This document shows, piece by piece, positions 6,601 to 15,424 of a stretch of DNA of 16,457 bases. Made by a program: the position numbers and the translations under genes. Within the stretch, counting starts at the first letter, position 1. Every line of letters begins with the position of its first letter. The DNA is from Triparma columacea (lineage: Eukaryota > Sar > Bolidophyceae > Parmales > Triparmaceae). The notes beneath the pieces are model-generated. The model was not told the DNA's origin. It saw nothing but the letters and a program-made list of their open reading frames with translations, and did not search any database. Location of the stretch: assembly GCA_030267965.1 (NCBI GenBank), contig BRYA01000058.1, positions 4,100 through 20,556 on the forward strand, written 5' to 3'.

Positions 6601-8841
6601 ATGAAAATCGTTCCTCAATCTGACCCCTCCGATGCCACTGCAGTACACAAGCTGCCTGACACGAAACAAAAGATCTCCGCTAATGAAGAAGAGGATGAAA
6701 ACAACTTGTCAACCATGGATGTTCCCGAAGTCATCGAAGTCATCTGTTTTTATGTCCAGCAGCTAACTGAAGAGACGCCTGTCCCTCGTGAGAAGCCCGT
6801 TTGCAGTGCGGCCTTGAGTGATTTGACAACGGCAGATGTGAAGACACTTGTTGGAGGGATGCTTTATTTCCACAGACAGGAAGTTAATGAGGAGGATCCT
6901 ATTGAGAAGTTCCTCGAGTGTTATCCGTGCATGCGGGAGCTGAGCAGGACCATGCCGCAATTTATTGGGATGAACTTCTGTCTCTTGAAACTCAAATTGA
7001 AGCCGAAACCCGTGATGAAGGTTCGCCGTGCCGGTACTATGAAAGACAAACTGCGAGATAACGCCGAAGTCATATCTGCGTACATCAAGCAGCTCAACAT
7101 GCAGAGGCCCGTCCCTGGTAAGAAGCCAGTGTGTGATGTGGACTTGCACGATTTGACAAAGGGCGACGTGAAGACACTTGCCGATGGGATGCTGTACTTC
7201 CTGAAACGGGAAGCTACTGATGAGGATGCTTTTGAGAAATTCTTCGAGAGTTATCCGTGCATGAAAGAGCTGAACGAGATCGTAGAGAACTTCCATGAAA
7301 TGCACATCCATGTCATCAAACTAGGGCTCGGGGATAAGCAGAAGCTAGCGAAGGCTAAGCTTTTCTTTGCAGCGGCGTTGAGTATAGGAGATCTGGTTAC
7401 AGACATTATGATGATCGTGGAGTACTTTCAGACAAGGAGCTTGTGGGGGTATGCATGGGCGTCCCTTGGGAGTCTCTTGATCAACCTCACTTTCCAAGCT
7501 CTTGTTTCATTGGCTCAGAATAGAGCGAAGCCGTGGCAGAGACAGTTGAAGGAGCAGTTTTATGTCTGGTCGCTTGTGAAGCCAGGGGTTGATGCGTGGC
7601 GCGTTGCAAGTGGGGCAGCACACGAGGAGGGACATGTGATGGATGCACAGACTGAGTTGACGGCTAATAAGAGTGTTGAGTTGGTGGCAGAGGCTATTCC
7701 TGGGACGCTGATCCAACTGTCTGCGCTATTGATGTCAGAGTCGAAGCCTACCAGGAGCGCGCTTTTCTCATTTGCCTTCTGCATCTTGACGGCCGCTTTC
7801 ACGTCGACAATCACGTCATGGGATTGGGATTTGAGTAAGGAGATGCGGAAGGTTAAGCGATCATTTTACGGGTATATTCCGAGCAATGTGAAGGGTAAGA
7901 TGAAGGTGTTCGCTTCGCTGTACTTCCTTTCGGCTTTCAACCTGCTTACGCGCAGCTTTGCGTGTGTTCTTTTCTACATCAAGGGCGGGATTTCAGAGGT
8001 GGCAACGCTGCTGGGAGGAGAGCTTCTCATTTACTTCGTCATCAAAGGGCTTAGGCGAGATCTTTGGTATTGGGGGCCTGTTTACGGTGGCTTCGGAGTG
8101 TTCGTTTCATGGCTGATGCGTTGGGGAATCAAGGTCATTGTCGACTGGACCGCTGTCGTCCAATTTCGACATCCTAACGAGGTTGGCGGTGCGTATTTCA
8201 CTTTCAGTTTAGGTTTGACTGTAGTCATGGGTGTTGTTGCAGCGCTGCAGTATGAGAAGGTAGTCGACGATGTCATATCCTCGCCCAACTCAACGTTCCT
8301 CAACTCAACGTTCCTCGAGGACGTTGAGTTGGGCGAGGATAATCAGATTGTCGGAGGAAAAGAGAGCAGATTGGAGGAGAGCACCGTGGTCACAATCATG
8401 GTGCTTGCATGTGCTGGGATGGTGGTGTCTTACACGACTCTTCTAGTGTCGATGAAGAGAGAGTACCTGCATACCTTCATCAGCACGAAAACAAGCAATG
8501 AAAGTGTTCAAGAGGTATTCACCAAGAACGAGGATGATGAACAGAAAATTAGGATTTTCCATAATAATAGACACAAGTGGGAGCACAAGATTGGCGCAGA
8601 TGTTAAGGCGTGGATCAACGAGAGGCTGCCATTGTGGTTGGAAGAACCTCCAGAGTGGTTCAACGATCAGCGGCGATCCATCATACCTGATGATTTCGTG
8701 ACCGACTCTGAGATCCTGGTGAGGCTCCGGACGAATAACGTCAGAAAGATAATAGAACAGAGGCGACGAAGCTCCTTGGGGGACATATTTGCGACGCAGA
8801 CGGCAGGTGGGGACGGGGGTGGGAAAGAGGAGGATCAATGA
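6601..8841 (+). CDS. Unrecognised multi-span membrane protein with duplicated N-terminal module
   Basis: A single uninterrupted frame of 746 residues; ATG at 6601 follows an in-frame TAG. I cannot name a function. Residues about 42-137 and 152-246 are two copies of one module, offset by 110 residues: both carry V-P-(R/G)-(E/K)-K-P-V-C, D-L-T, D-V-K-T-L, G-M-L-Y-F and S/C-Y-P-C-M. From about residue 250 there are roughly nine hydrophobic segments, starting with one that contains S-I-G-D-L-V-T-D-I-M-M. This D-L-V-T-D segment loosely recalls XK-related scramblase-like proteins; that is a guess. The C-terminal part is soluble and charged, with W-E-H-K-I-G, W-I-N-E-R-L-P and S-I-I-P-D-D-F-V, blocks I believe recur in stramenopile paralogues. 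A long inverted repeat lies at codons 559-581. Confidence 0.85.
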   Translation: MKIVPQSDPSDATAVHKLPDTKQKISANEEEDENNLSTMDVPEVIEVICFYVQQLTEETPVPREKPVCSAALSDLTTADVKTLVGGMLYFHRQEVNEEDPIEKFLECYPCMRELSRTMPQFIGMNFCLLKLKLKPKPVMKVRRAGTMKDKLRDNAEVISAYIKQLNMQRPVPGKKPVCDVDLHDLTKGDVKTLADGMLYFLKREATDEDAFEKFFESYPCMKELNEIVENFHEMHIHVIKLGLGDKQKLAKAKLFFAAALSIGDLVTDIMMIVEYFQTRSLWGYAWASLGSLLINLTFQALVSLAQNRAKPWQRQLKEQFYVWSLVKPGVDAWRVASGAAHEEGHVMDAQTELTANKSVELVAEAIPGTLIQLSALLMSESKPTRSALFSFAFCILTAAFTSTITSWDWDLSKEMRKVKRSFYGYIPSNVKGKMKVFASLYFLSAFNLLTRSFACVLFYIKGGISEVATLLGGELLIYFVIKGLRRDLWYWGPVYGGFGVFVSWLMRWGIKVIVDWTAVVQFRHPNEVGGAYFTFSLGLTVVMGVVAALQYEKVVDDVISSPNSTFLNSTFLEDVELGEDNQIVGGKESRLEESTVVTIMVLACAGMVVSYTTLLVSMKREYLHTFISTKTSNESVQEVFTKNEDDEQKIRIFHNNRHKWEHKIGADVKAWINERLPLWLEEPPEWFNDQRRSIIPDDFVTDSEILVRLRTNNVRKIIEQRRRSSLGDIFATQTAGGDGGGKEEDQ
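8276..8341. repeat. Perfect 21-bp inverted repeat inside a coding region
   Basis: Arms 8276-8296 and 8321-8341 are exact reverse complements over 21 bases, with a 24-base loop. The loop contains TCCTCGAGGA, itself a palindrome. A transcript could form a strong stem-loop. The segment encodes S-S-P-N-S-T-F-L, N-S-T-F-L and E-D-V-E-L-G-E-D, between two membrane segments. Confidence 0.95.
8286..8315 (+). repeat. Exact 15-bp tandem duplication (NSTFL twice)
   Basis: CAACTCAACGTTCCT occurs twice back to back (8286-8300, 8301-8315), in frame, giving two N-S-T-F-L repeats, each an N-glycosylation sequon. The first copy overlaps the left arm of the inverted repeat. Confidence 0.95.
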
Positions 8842-8864
8842 CTGTTAAAATTTACCATGTACTT

Positions 8865-9190
8865 TTACTTGTAAAACTGGGAAATGGTTGGTTTTTGTTT
8901 CCGAGCGAGCCCCCAGGCCAATTCCACCAGCAGCTTAGCTCGTCCATTGACCTCGGCAGCCAATCCTTCTGAATCCTTCAGAGCCAAAGAAATTTCGCAC
9001 GAGAAATTGATTGGAGCCACAATTTCAGCCATTTTGCGCTCAAACGTTTTCAAAATCTGCGGATCCCCGTTTTAATAGCTGCTTCATAATTCAACAAATC
9101 CTTTCCAATCGTTTGATCCTCTAGGAACCCTAAACAAGCATACTGCAATCGGAGAAGTCTCGAAAGTTCCCAAAATAGTTCCTTCTGCTG
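8865..9190 (-). pseudogene. Small coding remnant, apparently frameshifted
   Basis: Two open minus-strand frames abut. From 9190 down to about 9066 one frame reads W-E-L-S-R-L-L, L-E-D-Q-T-I-G-K-D-L-L-N-Y and A-A-I-K-T-G. A second frame continues D-P-Q-I-L-K-T-F-E-R-K from about 9068 down to the TAA at 8867-8865. One extra base at the run of four G (plus-strand C at 9065-9068) would join them into about 108 mainly helical residues. The first frame has no ATG and follows an in-frame TGA, so the 5' end is missing too. The second frame alone could encode 55 residues from the ATG at 9032. Codons show the G-N-N bias of real coding sequence. I do not recognise the family. It lies 23 bases from the end of the preceding convergent gene. 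A sequencing error at the homopolymer is possible. Confidence 0.4.
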
Positions 9191-9258
9191 TCAATTTGAT
9201 CGTCGTATCTTAGTATAGCGCCTCAAAATCTCCTAATATTCACACAAAATCAACTAAA

Positions 9259-10985
9259 ATGGCGTTTTTAAGGGTTATAGGCAGAATGATTATGGCACAG
9301 GCACTCTCCATGCTTTTATCTGTATCAGGCATCACATCTAGTGCGTTAGGTGAGTACAATTAGGTACAATTAGGTACAATTACTAGTTGCACAACTGTTA
9401 TGAGACAAAATGAGACTAAACGAGACTAAACTACGCTGATTTGTCGAACAAACATATCCAAGATGCTGCAAATCACCTAAATTGTCTCCTTCTCCTCTCA
9501 CCCACGTCCTTCACCCCACGCCCTCCACCCACATCCTTCACCCCACCTTCATCGCAGCCACCAAGTGTAATATCTCTGTCCCCGGCTTTCAGAATTTCAG
9601 GTAAGTGGAGAGGAATGATGCAGAGAAGAATGATGAATGAAAAGGAGTGACGCGAAAAGGAGTGAAGCGAAGGAAGCTATTGACGATCTCGACCCGACGA
9701 TCTCAACCCTGTCCCTTCTCTCAACCTCTTACCTCCGCCGTGTCTTTTTCCCCACCACCCCCACACCCCACCACCTCTCAGCGTGTACCTCTGTCTCGCA
9801 ATGCTCTACATCCCACGCCTCTGCCTCCGTTCCGTCCTCCCCCCCTCCCCCCCCCTCTCCCCCCCCCTCACCTCTTCCTCCTCCTCTGCCTCCTCCTCCG
9901 GTCCTCCCCTCCCCCCTCCCCTCAAGCCCTACAATCTCCCCCTCACAACAATAGCACTCTCCATCCCCCCCTACTACTACCTCCTGATATCCCTCCTCGA
10001 CGTCCTCGGGAACTACCTCGTCGTGCTATCCTTCAACCTCACGTCCCTAACGAGCGTCAGTTTGATCGACTGCACAACCATACCCTTCGTAATGCTCTTC
10101 TCGAAGCCAATCCTAAACAGAGTCTTCACCAAGGTGAGAGAAAGAGAAAATACTGTACCCCCCCCCCCCTGGACAAAGACTAACGTCCCCCCCCATCCCC
10201 CCACTCTCCCTAGACGCAAATAACAGCCGCCTTGGTGTGTGTAATGGGGATAGGTTTAGTAATCCTCTCCGACGCTCTCTTCCCAACTGGTACCTCCCAA
10301 ACGTCTCAAAGCGTGAACGACAGGTGAGTCAAAACCCTTTCCCTTCTCCTCGACCCCCCACCTTCTCTCTCCCTTACACCTCCGTTTTCGCCCCCCCCCA
10401 CCCCCCAGTGTTACCGGTGATCTCCTGGCTCTTATAGGTAGCGTAGTCTACGCTCTGAACAACGTCCTCTGCGAGAAGTACGTATCAGTCGACCGAGTAG
10501 AGTACTTAGGTATGCTCGGTTTCTTCGCTTCAGCCTTTGCCGGCCTCGAGGTTTTAGCTTTCGAGGGTGATGAGGTTAAGGATTTCTTTACGAGGGGGAC
10601 GGAGGAAGACTGCATTGGGGGCACGCCGGGGTGGCTGTTGGGTGGGTATGTATTATCTATAACAATGTTCTACGTGAGGATGACAAGCTTCGTACAGACA
10701 AGCTCTGCTGCACTTCTTAACGTCAGCCTTTTGACAAGCGATGTTTACAGTCTCATTTGGGTCGTATCCACTGACGGTACCTGGCCCAGCTGGGTATACT
10801 TTGTAGGCACGGCCTTCATATTTGGGGGCGTTGCTATGTACAGCGTAGAGGAGGACAAAGTTGAGGGGGGTGAGGGGAGGGATAGCAGCATTGTGGAGGA
10901 TGGGGAAGAGGGAAGGATAGATAGGGTTAAGAGCGACGAGGAGCTGCTGGGGAGTACGGAAAGAGGTAGAGCTAATTATGTGTGA
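9259..10985 (+). CDS. SLC35F (DUF914) family solute transporter
   Basis: Drug/metabolite-transporter-superfamily membrane protein of the SLC35F1/F2/F6 type; substrates of this group are mostly unknown. Exons: 9259-9349, 9558-9600 (43-nt microexon), 9782-10133, 10214-10323, 10409-10985. They join to 1173 nt (390 residues). The first helix reads M-A-Q-A-L-S-M-L-L-S; the microexon supplies S-V-P-G-F-Q-N-F. Diagnostic blocks are D-V-L-G-N-Y-L-V-V, T-S-L-T-S-V-S-L-I-D-C-T-T-I-P-F-V-M-L (about 125-157) and the late N-V-S-L-L-T-S-D-V-Y-S-L. Unusual points are a Pro/Ser-rich loop after the second membrane segment, read from C-rich DNA at about 9840-9925, and an acidic cytosolic tail. Every junction keeps frame and joins conserved residues. 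It is convergent with the kinase-like gene, 54 bases apart. Confidence 0.9.
9352..9383 (+). repeat. Tandem 10-bp repeat at the donor of SLC35F intron 1
   Basis: Just after the GTGAGT donor, GTACAATTAG occurs three times in a row (the last ends in C). A looser purine repeat, GAGACTAAAC, follows near 9410-9431. The GTs in these units could act as alternative donors, but each has a weak consensus. Confidence 0.8.
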
Positions 10986-11039
10986 CGGGGGGGGGGGTAG
11001 ACTATGATTTTTTGTGCATTGAAAAAGGGGCAAGGAATT
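10986..11039. other. Convergent spacer between SLC35F and kinase-like genes
   Basis: 54 bases with a poly-G run after the SLC35F stop and an AT-rich remainder. The two 3' UTRs must be very short or overlap. No hexamer signal is clear. Confidence 0.45.
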
Positions 11040-14000
11040 TTAAAATGTGACGTTATTAATCAAGGTCCCTCCCGGGCTGCTCTCGAAGAGCGCCTCTTTC
11101 CTGTCGACCACCACGATCTTCGGTAGTTCGTCTTCCTCTGCTTCCTCTTCCTCCTCCTCCTCATCCTCCTCCTCGTCACCTGCCGTAGCGAAAGACGTAA
11201 ACGTGTCATCAGGCGAGCTCTGCGGCACACTCTGCAGCTCCTCTCCCTCCTTTGATCCCGCCTCTACGACGATCTGCAAGTTGCCGCTACTTGCCGTTAA
11301 ATCTGACCCTTCGTCGTCCGCAGGGTGGGCGGAACTCCATTCCATTAACCTGTTGAACTCATCCTTTATATAGCTGGGAACTCCCCAACCTTCGGCAGTA
11401 GTCTCTGGCTTGGTGATTATGACCGGAGATCCGTTCCCTCGGTCTAGGATTGACTGTTTGAAGAGTCGGGGGGAGAGTTAGGTTTGGCGAGAGGGGGAGG
11501 GAGGGATTGACGGGTGTTTCTCCGTTTCTTACCTTCCCGCGTTCCTTCTTCAAAGTTCCCGGCGTCTGTGGCCCCGAAGGCTTTAGCCAGGGCGACGATA
11601 AGGCCGTCGCGATTGTAATTCTCTAGAACGCGAAGAGGTTGGGGGGTGAGTGTCAAACGGGAGAGTAGGGGTAAATGAACGGGTGATGCCTTTGCTCACC
11701 TTCTCGACGTCGCTGTTAAGCATATCCCTCATAAGCTTCAAGCACCCGTACCCCACCCTCGCCAGGTGCGTCACCCCTTCAATCGCCCTCAACGTGGTCG
11801 GGCACTCAGGCTGCAGCGACAGCCGCTTCTCAAGCTTGGCGACGTAAGAGGCTATGGTCAGGTGGGGGGGAACACCGGTTACCATGTGCCGGAGAATTGC
11901 GCCGCAACCGTAAACGTCCTCAGCGCGGAGGAGAACCTGCACGAATTAGGAGGATTATGTGAGGGGCGTTTTGGCAGCCGTTTCCAGGTTTCCTGACATT
12001 ATATATAGTTAACGTTATTTCACGTGTCTCCGAAACGCACGCTCCAATAATGAATTCTGCTTATTTCGTGTGATAGAATCTACATGGTCGTCTTGAAAAA
12101 CCGCCACAAACAGAAACTATGTCTCTCTACACTCACCTTATCATGCTCCTCCCTCTTCGTAACCTCGACCACCCAATTCCCCGCGTCCTCCTCCGATGGT
12201 GACAGGCACGTCGACTCGCTTATCTTCTTGATTGTCTCCGGGGGTATGAACCCTCTTGTTGTCGTGGAGGAATTAGCGTTGATACGGCGAGCGAGAGTGT
12301 CTGAGGAAATTGTGGAGGAGGACGACGTCAAAGTCGAGGCTTGGAGGGATGGGGGATGTTGGTCTTCATCAGAGGATCTTAAGACGGCGGTGTTGTATAT
12401 CTCGATCTCGTCGGAGAGGCAGCGGAGCCATCGGGGGCCTTGGAAGAGGAGGGGGGGGGAAGTCATTTCGGGAGAAGAGGTTGGTGGGGGATGGCGGCAG
12501 GCGTCGATAGAGTTGGAGCGAAAGACTGTATTGGTGGGCTGTATGGGGTGGTGTTGTGGTTTAGGTGCGGGGTAAAGGGGGGGGGGTTAGGTGCGTGGAT
12601 CAGAGAGAGTTGCTTGTTCCTCAGATAATTGCGCGTGTCTCCGAAATGCACGTCGCATGAATTCGCTTGCTCCGCGACGCCCTCACCTGTCCCTTGTTGT
12701 CATACTCCTTCGTCCATACGTCCACCGCGATCTCTTCCCCCAGTACCTCAACCATAACGTACTCGTCGACCTCACCCCTCCTCCCCTCTACGCCCCCGTC
12801 GTAAGCGAACCGGCACTCGACGGTAAGGGAGTTTATGTTACGGTGCACGTAAGCGGACTGGTGGATCTCCTTGACCTAGGCGGGGGTTAGTTTATGTAAA
12901 AGACGTTTTGGTCTTAATTTCGTAGAGTTCTGAATTTTCGCTCACCTTCCTTAGCAACTGTTTCATGATGGCCTTTACGACTGCCACAATTAAGCCTCCA
13001 CCCCCAACTCTTGATCCCCCCGCTACGAATATCCATGACGGCATGTTAAGCTCGTGTAGGTTTCCAGGCCCCGGGTGTTTCGTTAGGGGGTGAGTACGTA
13101 GTGGTGATGGGAAGCCGTGGATAATCGTTTGGAGGGAGAGGGGGGGGCTGAAGGCTAGGGACGGGGAGCTGTAGGGGGAACGGATCACGGTGGAGGCGAG
13201 GGGGCTAGAGGGAGGGGAGAAACTGATAAGGGCGTCCCAACCGTGGGAGGGGTAGATTCGGAGCAGGTAGAGAGAGTTGTTCCACACGCGCTCGCGGACT
13301 AAAAAAGGTTGGGGGGAAGCGTGTGTTGTGGGGGGGGAGGGTGGAAAGAATGCGATTTAGTGGAGGCGGCGTTGTGCGGGGGTGCAGCCCGTCGGGGTGT
13401 TCTATTTTTGCGCTCAAGTATACATACACGTACAAAAATACGCTCTAAGCAACCGACGAGCAGACAGAGGCGCATCCATGGACGTCAACTAAACATCTTC
13501 AACAGCTACTGCCCCCCTTTGACCAGCTCTCACCTTCTCCCTCCTTGCAACCCTTAATGTCCTCCCAACCACCGTACTTCTACGAAGCGAGGGATGGGGC
13601 GGGAGAGGTTATGTTAGCAAGGAGGTCGGGCCACTACGGCAGCCGCTAAGAGACTTTCACGTGTCCAAGGTCTTCTGAGACGTTCTCACCTTTGTACCCG
13701 TCTTCCCCTTGACCTTTTCCTTGAAGCCCTCACTGTCGGTGTAAAGGAAACTCTCGCCCCACTCCTTGGAATCGGGTGGACCGAAAGAGGAGGAGGAGGC
13801 GCGGGTGGAGGGGGCGGAGTAGGAGGATGAAGAGGAGGATTTCAGCATGCTCTTGAAACTGGGGATGAGGGGTGTGTGTTAGGGGTTGAAGGGAGAGGCG
13901 AGGAGAGGGAGGGAGGACGAGGCGTTGTTTGTTCCTCAGTATGGTCGTTTGGCAGCCATTTGAGGGTTGCTGGCGTTAAATCATAGCGCGTGTCTCCGAA

Positions 14001-15424
14001 ATGCACGTCGCATATCATAAGCTAATGTTGCTTGTGGTATATTTACATCATTGGAACAAACAAACAGCGACGAAAACGAAAGCACGCCGACCCACTTCTT
14101 TACATCTTACCTGCATCATCGTGGTGGGCGGTGAGAAGCAGGGAAACGCGCGTGTTAGATTCCTGCGTTCGTCCTGTTTGTAACCATATTATTCTTGCAT
14201 ATTTGTTTGTTGTGTATTGTTCCTCAGGATGGTTGTTTGGCAGCCATTTGCGGCTTGCTGGCGTTTAATCATTGCGCGTGTCTCCGAAATGCACGTCGTA
14301 TATCATACATCTACTCTGCTTGTGGGTTATCTCTTCATCGGAACATAAACAAACAGCGACGAAAACGAAATCACGCCGACCCACTTCTTAACATCTTACC
14401 TGCATCATCGTGGTGGGCGGTGAGAAGCAGGGAAATGCGCGTGTTAGATTCCTCGGCGTTTGTCCTGTATTTGTAACCATATTATTCAAGAGTATTTGTT
14501 TGTTCCTCAGGATGGTTGTTTGGCAGCCATTTGACAATTGCTGGCGTTTAATCATTGCGCGTGTCTCCGAAATGCACGTCGCATATCATAGCTATTAGAA
14601 GGTTTGGGATACCTCTTCATCGGAACAAAACCCCCCCTTCACTCCCCCACCCTTCCGAGACCCCCGCTCACCTCTTCATGACCCCCCCCAGCAGGCCCCC
14701 GTTTTTCTTTCTTCCTTTCTTTTTCTTCTTCTTCTTCTTCGTCCCATTCCTCTCTTTCTCGTCCCCCTCATCATCCCCTCCGTCCTCTCTGGTGCCTTCA
14801 CCAACTTTGCAGATGCTCTCAAGCAATGGAGTCATTACCACGAGAACGATGCGGTGGGAGGGGGAACTTAGATCACTCTGGGTTATCGTGTAGCATCTTG
14901 GGGGGAGGAGGAGGTTAAATGAGCGGGGGGGGGGAGAGGGAGGAGGTGTCAGTGTTGGTTGTTTGTTGGTTGTTGTGTTTGTTCCTATTGGATGGCGAAA
15001 TGCACGTGACATATCATAAGGTGTGTAGGGTTTGTGTATATATCTCTTGATTGAAGCTCTCAACGTAAATATGAGCGTTGAATATCGCGAATGAGCTTGA
15101 TTATTTCAAACCCTCTTCTCCAAGTCGAAAACTAACCCTCCACTTGTTTATCCTCCCAAAGCTAAACAAGGCTACAAATAGCTGTTAAAGGTCCTTCAAA
15201 CGCTGAATGTGTCATTCCAAAAGGGCTTAGCTTCCCTTGCGTGTTCTAATCCTCCCATATTTGGCAGTAAATACTTACCCTTCACCTTTCCCCTTCCCCT
15301 CTTTAACTCTCCCCACGCAGCCGTCAGCCAATTCTAAAGCTAAGTAAGTGGATGAGTATGACGTAGAGGGTAGCTGATAGAGAGGAATGAGGGACGTTGG
15401 GAAGGGGTGAGAGGAGATAGACAT
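11040..15424 (-). CDS. Kinase-fold protein, probable pseudokinase, ten exons
   Basis: Exons in transcript order: 15279-15424, 14672-14896, 13690-13858, 13534-13579, 12946-13298, 12687-12875, 12137-12538, 11700-11936, 11533-11620, 11040-11443. They join to 2259 nt (752 residues), with splice phases agreeing at all nine junctions. Kinase landmarks: K-E-I-H-Q-S-A-Y-V-H-R-N-I-N at about 315-328 matches the catalytic loop but has HRN where active kinases have HRD, and lacks the usual loop Lys. G-F-I-P-P-E at 472-477 fits the APE position. A-E-D-V-Y-G-C-G-A-I-L at 515-525 and T-G-V-P-P at 530 fit subdomain IX. I find no glycine loop and no clear DFG. Inserts rich in Ser, Lys (about 100-110) and Glu (near the C terminus) look disordered. 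The ATG at 15424 is the first Met in its frame. The 5' border of 12137-12538 (alternative AG at 12459) is the least sure. Confidence 0.7.
11937..12136 (-). repeat. Intron repeat family 2, diverged copy (kinase-like gene intron 7)
   Basis: This intron holds a diverged copy at about 11967-12055. On the plus strand it reads TTTTGGCAGCCGTTTCCAGG, then CACGTGTCTCCGAAACGCAC, followed by AATGAATTC. The order matches the array in the intron at 13859-14671. The 5' part GTTCCTCAG is missing. Confidence 0.65.
12539..12686 (-). repeat. Intron repeat family 2, internally deleted copy (intron 6)
   Basis: At about 12611-12658 the plus strand reads TTGTTCCTCAG directly followed by ATAATTGCGCGTGTCTCCGA and AATGCACGTCGCAT. 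Compared with the array copies, the TTTGGCAGCC segment between these blocks is gone. The end AATGAATTC-like sequence resembles intron 7. Confidence 0.75.
13859..14671 (-). repeat. Intron repeat family 2, tandem array (kinase-like gene intron 2)
   Basis: This 813-base intron is mostly a tandem array. Units start at GTTCCTCAG at 13931, 14219 and 14502, giving periods of 288 and 283; the third is cut off at about 14634. Each unit carries TTTGGCAGCCATTTG, TTGCTGGCGTT, CGCGTGTCTCCGAAATGCAC and CATATCATA-like blocks. Full units also have CAAACAGCGACGAAAACGAA, ACCTGCATCATCGTGGTGGG, GTGAGAAGCAGGGAAA and TAACCATATTATTC. The units are clearly but imperfectly alike. The last unit is followed by poly-C up to the donor at 14671. 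Confidence 0.9.
14897..15278 (-). repeat. Kinase-like gene intron 1, with a degenerate family-2 copy
   Basis: A 382-base intron with a GTAAGT donor at 15278 and an AG acceptor at 14898-14897. Bases about 14978-15020 read GTTTGTTCCT, GGATGG, CGAAATGCACGTGACATATC ATAAG on the plus strand: a short family-2 copy lacking the middle. The rest (15060-15270) is moderately AT-rich and I see nothing recognisable in it. A poly-G run lies near 14925. Confidence 0.6.

Noticed and set aside
6763..7311. Minus-strand ORF of 182 codons
   Set aside because: It is antisense to the duplicated modules of the 746-residue gene, whose plus-strand frame shows clear protein-level conservation between copies.
8884..9075. 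Plus-strand ORF of 63 codons
   Set aside because: It lies opposite the frameshifted minus-strand remnant, which shows better codon structure. I could not find any feature supporting the plus frame.
9647..10183. Pro-rich ORF overlapping SLC35F exon 3 in another frame
   Set aside because: It arises from C-rich DNA. The frame starting at 9782 holds the conserved transporter motifs.
12084..12575. Plus-strand ORF of 163 codons
   Set aside because: It is antisense to kinase-like exon 12137-12538, whose boundaries agree in phase with both neighbours.
14001..14598. Series of plus-strand ORFs over the tandem array
   Set aside because: The similar peptides come only from the repeated DNA. The array lies within a phase-consistent minus-strand intron.
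13931..14634. Possible CRISPR array or bacterial repeat
   Set aside because: The units are about 285 bp, diverged along their whole length, without short repeats and unique spacers, and sit in a eukaryotic intron.
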